From: Mycobacterium sp. E3251
Lineage (GTDB): Bacteria; Actinomycetota; Actinomycetes; Mycobacteriales; Mycobacteriaceae
DNA: 64,000 nt
NCBI RefSeq assembly: GCF_001666835.1
Contig: NZ_LZJF01000107.1
Location: 1-64,000, forward strand
Reading direction: 5' to 3'
Under the pieces are notes generated by a model. That model searched no databases, was not told the origin of the DNA, and saw only the letters and a program-made list of their open reading frames with translations. The translations under genes were made by a program, and so were the position numbers. Every line of letters begins with the position of its first letter. Position 1 is the stretch's first letter. Below, in pieces: positions 57,123 to 64,000 of the stretch.

Positions 57123-58141
57123 CACCCTCGCCCGCCCCAGCGCACCGCCGCCGCACCGGCGAAGTCGCCGGCATGCGCGAACGCGGCCATCATGATGACG
57201 TCCCCGGCCTCGACCTGCCCATCGGAGATCGCGCGGTCCAGGTTGATCGGGATGCCGGCGCCGAACAGGTTGCCGCACTCATCAAAAGTGTCGCGGTGTC
57301 TCGACTCGGGCAACTCGAGGGCCTCACGCCAGTTGCGCAGGAACACCCGGTTCGGTTGGTTGGTGACGAGCAGGTCGATGTCCTTGGCGGGCAGGCCTAT
57401 TCGATCGCACACCGCCAGCGCCACCTCGGGGACCTGCCGGTTGCCGCGGGCCAGCACCTTGGTGATCTTGCTTTCGGTGAAGCCGATGCTGCCCTCGCCG
57501 GCCCCGGCCTGCCACCACTTGCGGGGCGGGTCGTAGGACAGCGTCATCTCGCCGGCGTATTCACCGTAGGTGCGGCACTCGACGTCGAGGATGGGCGATT
57601 GGTCGCCCCGCGTGACCAAACCCAGCGCCGCGCCGTCCCCGGGCACCGCGGACTGGGCCTTGCGGCGGATGGTCGGCTGATCGAAGAACTGTCCGGCCGC
57701 GTTCTGTGCGATGGCGATCAGCGCGGTGTGCCCGTCCCCGGCGGCCAGCAGTTTGCGAGCCACGTTGAGAGCCAACACGAACGCCGCGCAGCCGCCGTTG
57801 TTGAGGTCGAGCACCCAGGACGGCCGCATGCCCAGCCGGTGCGCGATGCCGCCGCCTTGCCCGTAGAAGGCCATGTCCGGCACCTGGGTGTGGGTGATGA
57901 GCACGTCGGCTCCCTCGACCACGTCCTGGCCGTGCCGCTCGATCAGGCCCTGCGCCGCGTGTTCGATCATGTCGATCGAACTCTCGTCCGGCCCGACGTG
58001 GTGGCGGAACTTCGGGGCGCGGAACATCACGTTCTCGCGCAGGTCGTCGGATTCGGCGAATTGCGCGTAGTAGTCGGCGCCGATCGGCTCGCCGGGCAGA
58101 TAGGTGGAAACGTCGATCAGGCTGACGCTCGGTTGGCTCAT
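57122..58141 (-). CDS. KAS-III-like (FabH-family) enzyme with altered catalytic triad
   Basis: 339 residues of the thiolase fold. The nucleophile Cys is in DLNNGGCAAFVLAL. The motif that contains the catalytic His in FabH (HQAN) reads LVTNQPNRVFL, so His becomes Asn; the second Asn is kept in ECGNLFGAGIP. Such changes occur in KAS-III relatives that transfer acyl groups or join chains without decarboxylation. ATG has GAGG upstream; four bases separate it from the SRPBCC gene. Confidence 0.85.
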   Translation of the reverse strand: MSQPSVSLIDVSTYLPGEPIGADYYAQFAESDDLRENVMFRAPKFRHHVGPDESSIDMIEHAAQGLIERHGQDVVEGADVLITHTQVPDMAFYGQGGGIAHRLGMRPSWVLDLNNGGCAAFVLALNVARKLLAAGDGHTALIAIAQNAAGQFFDQPTIRRKAQSAVPGDGAALGLVTRGDQSPILDVECRTYGEYAGEMTLSYDPPRKWWQAGAGEGSIGFTESKITKVLARGNRQVPEVALAVCDRIGLPAKDIDLLVTNQPNRVFLRNWREALELPESRHRDTFDECGNLFGAGIPINLDRAISDGQVEAGDVIMMAAFAHAGDFAGAAAVRWGGRG

Positions 58142-58145
58142 GTTG

Positions 58146-58793
58146 CTACCTCATCCATTTCGGCGTCACCGGAAGGCCGTTGCGGTGCCGGTATTCGGCG
58201 ATCGCCTTGAGGTTCTGCAGCTCCAGCGCGTGACCGGCGCCGAACATGTCCCAGAAGTCGCCCACCCACACCGGCCGCTGCGCCGGCGCGGTCTCCGGGT
58301 ACGGGTTCTTGTCATAGAACGGGTGGTGGCAGTTCGTCCACAGCACAACCGATCCCGGCTTGTCGAGGACCACCTGTGCGTCGACGACGCGCATCAGATA
58401 GATCATCCACAGGTGCTTGCCCTGGTCCCATGCGCAGTGGTAGTCGACGGTCCGCGCCGCCGCGTTGGCGACGGTCCGGGTGTAGATCTCGGTCTCCGAG
58501 CCGAGCCGGTCGTAGGCCAGCCACAGGCCGGGTGAGTCGGTGGGCGTGAAACCGCGCAGGCTGTACGTCCACTCCTCGAGGCTGCGGGTGTCGGCCAGGT
58601 ATTCGTACAACTCATCGGGCGGGCACGCAACGTAATCGTTGACCGTGCAGTACTCCCCGAAGACCTGGTCGTGCGGGTAGACCGACCGCATCATCTCCAT
58701 GATGATCGGGGTCGCCTTCTCCCGCGGGCTGGTTTCGATGCGGACCACCCCGTCGATGGGAGTGGGGATGTCCTCAAGCGCTGGCAGCGACAT
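58146..58793 (-). CDS. SRPBCC-fold protein
   Basis: 215 residues. YVACPPDELYEYLADTRSLE, then EWTYSLRGFTP opens the fold and VLWTNCHHPFYDKNPYPETA, then DFWDMFGAGHALELQNLKAI closes it with the long C-terminal helix. This polyketide-cyclase/START-like fold binds hydrophobic ligands; some members are cyclases or aromatases in natural-product pathways. An HH pair near residue 168 may be a metal or catalytic site. Its start overlaps the TPP gene by 20 bases. Confidence 0.78.
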   Translation of the reverse strand: MSLPALEDIPTPIDGVVRIETSPREKATPIIMEMMRSVYPHDQVFGEYCTVNDYVACPPDELYEYLADTRSLEEWTYSLRGFTPTDSPGLWLAYDRLGSETEIYTRTVANAAARTVDYHCAWDQGKHLWMIYLMRVVDAQVVLDKPGSVVLWTNCHHPFYDKNPYPETAPAQRPVWVGDFWDMFGAGHALELQNLKAIAEYRHRNGLPVTPKWMR

Positions 58794-60552
58794 CGGCCCG
58801 GTTCTCCTTTGCGGTCGGAACCTGTTCTGTGGCAGCCGCGCTGCCTGACAGCGCGGTGAGAAATGGTGCAAACGGCGGGATTTCGTCAGCATCGCATTCG
58901 ACGCTGACGACCGCCGGGCCCTCGATGTCCAGCGCCACCCGAAGCGCCGCGGCAAGTTGGGCGGGGTCACTGACATCGACCGATGTCAGCCCGGGAAACA
59001 TCGCGGCCAGACCGGTTCCCAGCGCGCTGGGCAGGAAACGGTTGTAGCTGTAGCGGTTCTGGTAGAACAGCTGTTCACGGGTCACGCACATCGCGTGGGC
59101 GTTGTTGTTGAACAACACGAACGTCACGGGAAGCCGGTACTGCAGCGCGGTGTGCACCTCGAGTCCGTGCATGAAAAAGGCACCGTCCCCGGCGATCACC
59201 ACGGTGCGGCCGCTCTGCCGGCCGCCGTTAGCGCGTCCGAACGCCATGCCGATCCCGGCCCCGAAGCTGTAGCCCATGCCGCCCATCCCGAGCGCGGCGA
59301 CGAACCTGCCGCCGCGCCGGGCCGGCAGGTAGTGGATCGCTGCCGCGCCGGTGTTGCCGGCGTCGACGACGATGTCGGCCCCGTCGGGCAGGGCACGGTC
59401 CAGTACCGCCATGGCGTCGCGGTACCGCACGCCCGGCCCGTCGCAGTCCTTGGGCGTCAGTTCGGTGCGCGGCACCAGATCGGGTACCCGCACGCCGTTC
59501 GGGCGTCCGTGACCGCGCAGTGCCTGGGTCAGCAGGCGCAGCGAGCCACGCAGGTCGTCGGTGTGCACGTGTGTGCAGTGCAGATAGGGCCGCGCCGACC
59601 CGATCGATACCGTCCGCACCGCCGCCAGTGCGTCGTCCAGGCCGCCGCGCGCGGTTACCGTGAGCCGGGTGCCGACGATCAGGCACAGGGCGCTGGCGGC
59701 CAGCGTTTCGGCCACGCTCGGGTGGCCCATGACGCCGGTCACGCCGACGGCCGACGACGAGCCGAAACCCGGCGTGCCGGCGACGTCTTTGGCGTCTGGG
59801 ACGGTGGCCACCCGCGCGCGCAGCAGCGCGCGCAGGTCCTCGAGTTCGGCCCGGGCGTCGTCGCGGGCCACCTGCTCGCCGGCGATGATCGTGACCTGAC
59901 CGGTCGTCCGGCGCAGTTCCCGGGCGATGGGATGCGGGTCGCCGATCGACGCGCTGAAATGCAACTGCTCGGCGCTGCCGTCGACGGCGATGAAAGCCTG
60001 CTGAATGTCCTTGGGCAGCAACAACACCGCCGGGCCCCCGGCGCGCGCCGCGCGGATCGCCCTGGGCAACGCCGACAGGACGTCCGTCGGCGAGACCAGC
60101 CGCTCGCAAAACACCGACACCGCCGAGAACAGCGCGCGGGCATCCAGCGATCCATTGCGGCCGCTGGTGTCCTGGAAACTGCCCTGTCCGTCCATCGTGG
60201 TCGCGGGCTGGCCGACCAGGGCCAGCACCGGAACCCGGCTCGCGAACGACTCGCCCAGACCGGCGACGAGGTTCAGCGCTCCCCCACCCGACGTCGCCGC
60301 CACCACGCCCAGCCCGGCACCGCTGCGGCTGTACCCGTCGGCCATGGTGGCCGCCGAGAACTCATGCTTGGCCAGCACCGCGGTGAGTTCCGGCCGGAAG
60401 TGCGCGGCGTCGTACAGATCCTCGATGTTGGCGCCGTCGACGCCGAAGAGGTGGTCCACCCCGAGCGACGCGAGGTGCCCGACGATGTGATCGACCACCC
60501 GGTACTTGCCGGACATGTCTTCAGACACGAGGCCGGCACTTGATCGGTTCAC
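58774..60552 (-). CDS. Thiamine-diphosphate-dependent enzyme (acetolactate-synthase-like)
   Basis: Up to 592 residues. The N-terminal PYR domain has the cofactor-activating Glu in LAKHEFSAATMADGYSR, the central domain has VIAGDGAFF preceded by a normal DHS-like region, and the C-terminal PP domain has GDGAFFMHGLEVHTALQYRL, then NNNAH as the metal/ThDP motif. It would decarboxylate a 2-oxo acid and add the aldehyde unit to an acceptor. It is not beside ilvN or ilvC, so a biosynthetic role in this cluster is more likely. GTG 60552, GTG 60528 and ATG 60516 are all possible starts; it is the first gene of the operon. Confidence 0.85.
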   Translation of the reverse strand: MNRSSAGLVSEDMSGKYRVVDHIVGHLASLGVDHLFGVDGANIEDLYDAAHFRPELTAVLAKHEFSAATMADGYSRSGAGLGVVAATSGGGALNLVAGLGESFASRVPVLALVGQPATTMDGQGSFQDTSGRNGSLDARALFSAVSVFCERLVSPTDVLSALPRAIRAARAGGPAVLLLPKDIQQAFIAVDGSAEQLHFSASIGDPHPIARELRRTTGQVTIIAGEQVARDDARAELEDLRALLRARVATVPDAKDVAGTPGFGSSSAVGVTGVMGHPSVAETLAASALCLIVGTRLTVTARGGLDDALAAVRTVSIGSARPYLHCTHVHTDDLRGSLRLLTQALRGHGRPNGVRVPDLVPRTELTPKDCDGPGVRYRDAMAVLDRALPDGADIVVDAGNTGAAAIHYLPARRGGRFVAALGMGGMGYSFGAGIGMAFGRANGGRQSGRTVVIAGDGAFFMHGLEVHTALQYRLPVTFVLFNNNAHAMCVTREQLFYQNRYSYNRFLPSALGTGLAAMFPGLTSVDVSDPAQLAAALRVALDIEGPAVVSVECDADEIPPFAPFLTALSGSAAATEQVPTAKENRADVAASA

Positions 60553-60595
60553 CCCGCCGGGTGAACCGCGTGCCGCCGGCCCTCGTGGTGTCTAG

Positions 60596-61291
60596 ATGAC
60601 CATCGAACTGCGCAACGTGGTGCGCGAATATCGGGTCGGCGGTCAATCGGTCCGGGCACTCGACGGGATCAGCCTTCGCCTCGGGGACGGTCAGTTCGTG
60701 TCGGTGGTCGGACCCTCCGGCGCGGGTAAGAGCACGCTGCTTCACCTGCTCGGTGCGCTGGACTCTCCCGATTCCGGCTCGATCATGTTCGACGGCGAGG
60801 AGATCGGCCGCCTGGGCGACGAGGAGCAGTCGGAGTTCCGCCACCATCGGGTGGGTTTCATCTTCCAGTTTTTCAACCTGTTGCCGACCTTGTCGGCGTG
60901 GGAGAACGTCGCGGTGCCCAAACTGCTCGACGGTGTCCGGCTGGGCAGGGTCAAACCGGATGCGATTCGGTTGCTGGACCGCGTCGGGCTCGGCGACCGG
61001 ACCGAGCACCGGCCGGCGGAACTGTCCGGCGGCCAGATGCAGCGCGTCGCGGTGGCGCGCGCGTTGATGATGGACCCGCCGCTCATCCTCGCCGACGAGC
61101 CCACCGGCAACCTCGACTCCGCGACCGGCGCCTCGATCCTGGAGCTGCTCGCCGGGGTGGCACACGAAGCCGGCCGCGGCCGGCTCGTGGTGATGGTGAC
61201 CCACAATGCGGACGCCGCCGCGGCGACCGATCGGGTGATCACGCTGCAGGACGGCCGCGTCGGTTCGGACGTACCGGCGGTCCCTGCGTGA
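60596..61291 (+). CDS. ABC transporter ATPase, MacB/LolD type
   Basis: 231 residues with Walker A GPSGAGKST, signature LSGGQMQRVAVARAL, Walker B LILADEPTGNLDS and H-loop VTHNADAAA. The GTGA overlap couples it to the permease. It is divergent from the biosynthetic operon across 43 bases, suggesting joint regulation and export of the product. Confidence 0.95.
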   Translation: MTIELRNVVREYRVGGQSVRALDGISLRLGDGQFVSVVGPSGAGKSTLLHLLGALDSPDSGSIMFDGEEIGRLGDEEQSEFRHHRVGFIFQFFNLLPTLSAWENVAVPKLLDGVRLGRVKPDAIRLLDRVGLGDRTEHRPAELSGGQMQRVAVARALMMDPPLILADEPTGNLDSATGASILELLAGVAHEAGRGRLVVMVTHNADAAAATDRVITLQDGRVGSDVPAVPA

Positions 61292-63780
61292 AACTCTCGG
61301 CGGCGGCCAGCCGACTGCGCGTGTTCAGCCTGCGTGAGCTCGCCGTGCATCGCCGCCGCACGCTCGCGTCGATTGCCGTAATGGCCGTGTCCGCAATGTA
61401 TTTGGTCGCGATATTCGGCATCTTCGGTTCGATCACCGGATCGGTCAACCGGCTGGCCGACGGGGTCGCCGGCGTGGCCGCGCTCGAGGTGTCGGGCATC
61501 ACCGACGCCGGATTCCCCGACACGATATTGGCCGACGTGTCCGCGGTTCCCGGCGTCGCGACCGCGGCTCCGATGATCCGGACCTCCGCGTCGACGGCGA
61601 CGGGACCGGTGCTGCTGTTCGGTGCGGACGCGAGCACCGCGGCACTGGGCGGCGCCCTGAAGGACGCGGTCACACGGCCGGTGCAGGCGCTGTCCTCGAC
61701 GCCGAACGGGGTCCAGGTCGGGCCGCGGGTGGGATATGCAAAAGGCCAGACGCTGCAACTGGGCTCGGGCTCGGTCACGGTCAGCGAGGTGCTCGCGGAC
61801 AAGCAGTTCGCCGACCTCAACGGCGGGCACTACGTGCTTGCCCCACTTGCGTTGGCGCAGAACGTCACCGGCCGCCCCGGGCAGCTCGACTCGATCCTGA
61901 TCACCACCAAACCGGGCGCCGACGCGGACGTTGTCGGGGCCGCGGTCACCGCCGCGGTGCACGGCCGCGCCATCGTCGCCGCTCCGAGCCTGCGGGCGGC
62001 CCGGGCCGGTGACGGTGTCAGGTTGATGAATTACATGGCGCTGCTTGGTGCCGCGGTCGCGTTGGTGGTCGGCGCGTTTCTGATCTACACCACGATGACC
62101 ATGGCGATCGCCCAGCGCCGGCCGATCATCTCGATGCTGCGCGCGATCGGCGGCCGGCGCGTCACCATCGTCGGCGACATGCTGGGCGAGGCGGCGATAC
62201 TCGGGCTGCTCGGCGGCGCCATCGGCTCGGGCATCGGAATCCTGGCCGGCCGCATGGCCATTGGCCGCTTGCCCCCGGCGATGACCCAGGGCCTCGAGGC
62301 CCGCGTCCAGTACTGGCTGCCCGGTTACGCCATCCCACTGGCGCTCGCGGCCACGGCGCTTACCAGCGTGGTCGCCTCGGCGATGGCCGCGCGGCAGGTG
62401 TACAAGGTCGCGCCGATCGAAGCGCTGGCGCCGGTCGGGGCGTCCGCGGCGGACGTCGTGCCCCGCTGGCTGCGGGTCGCCGCCGGTGTGGGCGCCGTCG
62501 CGGTTTTCGCGGTGTCCATCTGGGTGGTCCTCGGCCAACGCGGCACCTTGGCGTTCGCCGCGATGGCCGCCCTGCTGAGCGCCGAGATCGCGCTCGGGTT
62601 CGCGCTCGCCGCACCCATCGTCACGGCCACGGCCGCGTTGGCCCGCGTCTTCGGACCGTTCGGGGCACTCGCGGCGGCCACCATCGAACGCGCCCCGCGG
62701 CGCGTGTGGGCCACCGTGATGACCGTGCTGATCGGGGTGGTCACCACCGTGGTGATCACCGGCACCAACGCCGACATGATCCGCTCGGCCCGCGCCATAT
62801 TCGCTCCCGCCGCCGGCGTCGACGTGTGGGTGAGCGCGAACCCCCCCGACAGTTACCCCACCGACGCACTGCCGCAAGGCCTTTCGGAAAAGGTTGCCGC
62901 GGTGCCCGGGGTGGCGCGGGTGACCGAGGGCGCGTTCGGGTTCGCCGTCGTAGGCGGCACGCGCGTCCTGCTCGACGGCTTCTCCGACGGGACCCACGAT
63001 TCGCTGTTCCGCGCGCTCGACGAACGGGTGCGCACCGACGTTCTGGCCGGCCGCGGCGTGGTGCTCACGCAGAATCTGGGCGCCACTTTGCACGTCCGCA
63101 CCGGCGATCGGCTGCAGCTGCAGACGCCACACGGCCCGCGGCAGACGCCGGTGCTGGCCCTGGTGCCGTTCTTCTCGACCGTGATCGGAACGGTCGGAAT
63201 CGGCCTCGGGCACATGCGGGCGTGGTTCGATCGCCCGGCGGCGACGACCCTGCAGATCACCGCGGCCCCGGGGGTGGACCCGCGGCGCCTGTTGACGGAG
63301 GTGCGCCACGTGGTGCCCGCGCCCAACCACGTGTACGACGGCCGCACCGCGCTGGCGGGGCTGGAAGCCCCGCTGCATCAGAGCATGTTCATCGCCAACG
63401 CCGTGTGGGTCATCGTCGTGGCGGTGGCGGCCGTCGCGCTGCTCAACACGCTGACGCTGTCGGTGCTGGAACGCCGCCGCGAGATCGGTGTGCTGCGGGC
63501 CATGGGGTCCAGCCGGCGGTTCACCCTGCGGACGGTCCTGGCCGAGGCGGCCGGAATCGGTTTCGTCGGCGGCGTTTTGGGGCTGCTGTTCGGCCTGACC
63601 GACCAGTGGCTGTTCACCCTCATCAGCGGGGAGATCATGAATTTCCAGGTCGGCTTCCGCCTGAGCCCGATGCCCATGGCGTTCACCGCAGGGGCGCTGG
63701 CTATCTGCCTGCTCGGCTCGCTGCCACCCGCCCGGCGCGCGGCGCGGCTGAACATCATCGAGGCACTCAGCGTGGAGTGA
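61288..63780 (+). CDS. ABC transporter permease, FtsX-like, duplicated
   Basis: 830 residues in two FtsX-type halves. Each has a transmembrane helix, an extracytoplasmic domain and a helical bundle (RRTLASIAVMAVSAMYLVAI, VALVVGAFLIYTTMTMAIAQ, VIVVAVAAVALLNTLTLSVL, RREIGVLRAMGSSRRFTLRT). The C-terminus PPARRAARLNIIEALSVE is typical. GTG 61288 overlaps the ATPase stop. MacB-like exporters move peptides, lipids or small molecules out of the membrane. Confidence 0.93.
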   Translation: MKLSAAASRLRVFSLRELAVHRRRTLASIAVMAVSAMYLVAIFGIFGSITGSVNRLADGVAGVAALEVSGITDAGFPDTILADVSAVPGVATAAPMIRTSASTATGPVLLFGADASTAALGGALKDAVTRPVQALSSTPNGVQVGPRVGYAKGQTLQLGSGSVTVSEVLADKQFADLNGGHYVLAPLALAQNVTGRPGQLDSILITTKPGADADVVGAAVTAAVHGRAIVAAPSLRAARAGDGVRLMNYMALLGAAVALVVGAFLIYTTMTMAIAQRRPIISMLRAIGGRRVTIVGDMLGEAAILGLLGGAIGSGIGILAGRMAIGRLPPAMTQGLEARVQYWLPGYAIPLALAATALTSVVASAMAARQVYKVAPIEALAPVGASAADVVPRWLRVAAGVGAVAVFAVSIWVVLGQRGTLAFAAMAALLSAEIALGFALAAPIVTATAALARVFGPFGALAAATIERAPRRVWATVMTVLIGVVTTVVITGTNADMIRSARAIFAPAAGVDVWVSANPPDSYPTDALPQGLSEKVAAVPGVARVTEGAFGFAVVGGTRVLLDGFSDGTHDSLFRALDERVRTDVLAGRGVVLTQNLGATLHVRTGDRLQLQTPHGPRQTPVLALVPFFSTVIGTVGIGLGHMRAWFDRPAATTLQITAAPGVDPRRLLTEVRHVVPAPNHVYDGRTALAGLEAPLHQSMFIANAVWVIVVAVAAVALLNTLTLSVLERRREIGVLRAMGSSRRFTLRTVLAEAAGIGFVGGVLGLLFGLTDQWLFTLISGEIMNFQVGFRLSPMPMAFTAGALAICLLGSLPPARRAARLNIIEALSVE

Positions 63781-64000
63781 GGATGGCGAACCCCTGCAAA
63801 TGGGGTTTGCACGGGAAGGGCACCGGCGTGCGCGGGATGGTGCGCAGCGCCGTCGTGTCGAAACCGGCCGCGGCGATGGAATCCAGGGTTCGGCGGTTCG
63901 GCTCGCAGCCGGCGGCCAGCCACGACCACGGCCTGGCCACCAGGTCCTGGAACCGGCCCGTTGCGCCTCCGCCGCGGACATGCTCGAGCACCACCAGCCG
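63767..64000 (-). CDS. SAM-dependent methyltransferase, C-terminal part (cut by window end)
   Basis: The frame runs off the window at 64000; only about 77 C-terminal residues are seen: VLEHVRGGGATGRFQDLVAR, PWSWLAAGCEPNRRTLDSIA, AAGFDTTALRTIPRTP. This is the end of a class I methyltransferase of the Methyltransf_11/UbiE-like group (EHVR strand and the C-x2-N-R-x-T segment). Its stop overlaps the permease 3' end by 14 bases. It may belong to the biosynthetic cluster. Confidence 0.7.
   Translation of the reverse strand, partial: RLVVLEHVRGGGATGRFQDLVARPWSWLAAGCEPNRRTLDSIAAAGFDTTALRTIPRTPVPFPCKPHLQGFAILTPR

Noticed and set aside
63789..63807. AACCCC-N7-GGGGTT hairpin after the ABC permease as a terminator
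   Set aside because: It lies within the coding end of the opposing methyltransferase, is only six pairs long and has no T-run.
60742..63981. Very long open frame on the minus strand opposite the ABC transporter genes
   Set aside because: The plus-strand genes have clear Walker, signature and FtsX motifs; the minus frame is Arg/His/Gly-rich low-complexity shadow.

Overview
The window is high-GC, gene-dense actinobacterial DNA. Gene content and order match a slow-growing, non-tuberculous Mycobacterium: alr, gadB, nnr, glmS, glmM, rpsI-rplM, the complete ESX-4 type VII locus, two cutinases, truA-rplQ-rpoA-rpsD-rpsK-rpsM-rpmJ-infA, then rmlBC. This order follows the M. tuberculosis Rv3420c-Rv3465 interval, from memory of that genome. 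Several blocks here are absent from M. tuberculosis at these places. I saw no tRNA, rRNA, insertion sequence, prophage or CRISPR array.

Layout: 1-342 is an inverted repeat in which tsaB/rimI folds back on itself, probably a chimeric contig end. 237-11809 (minus) carries tsaB, tsaE, an alpha/beta hydrolase, alr, glutamate decarboxylase, nnr, a seven-helix membrane protein, three tandem DUF4436 paralogues and glmS. 11823-12418 is an AT-richer, possibly structured leader of a 71-residue protein. 12419-18850 holds an esterase-fold protein lacking its nucleophile, an F420 luciferase-type oxidoreductase, two ESX-linked proteins, glmM, rpsI and rplM. 19072-28799 is ESX-4 (esxT, esxU, Rv3446c-type protein, eccC4, eccD4, mycP4, eccB4). 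28920-30455 has two cutinases with leaderless promoters. 30452-35123 is the transcription/translation operon. 35397-38572 is a two-component pair: a response regulator fused to a thioredoxin-reductase-like flavoprotein, and a cyclic-nucleotide-domain histidine kinase. Two F420 oxidoreductases and rmlBC (dTDP-rhamnose) follow, then three tandem O-acyltransferases.

45704-48718 (minus) is a five-gene, mostly ATGA-coupled operon. It encodes an ECF sigma factor, a membrane Rieske protein with the layout of an anti-sigma factor, a cupredoxin lipoprotein, a Tat-exported metallophosphoesterase and a small membrane protein. Next come a flavoprotein, a TetR regulator with two tandem operators in front of a divergent NAD(P)-epimerase, and the valine/propionate genes mmsA-fadE9-mmsB. 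The last 8 kb looks like a small undescribed biosynthetic cluster: TPP enzyme, SRPBCC protein, KAS-III-like enzyme with an altered catalytic His, HisC-like aminotransferase and MarR on one strand, a MacB-like ABC exporter divergent, and a methyltransferase cut by the window end.

Many genes begin at a TANNNT box placed 6-7 bases before an ATG/GTG, the geometry of mycobacterial leaderless transcripts. This settled several start choices (nnr, glmS, rmlB, both cutinases, tetR).
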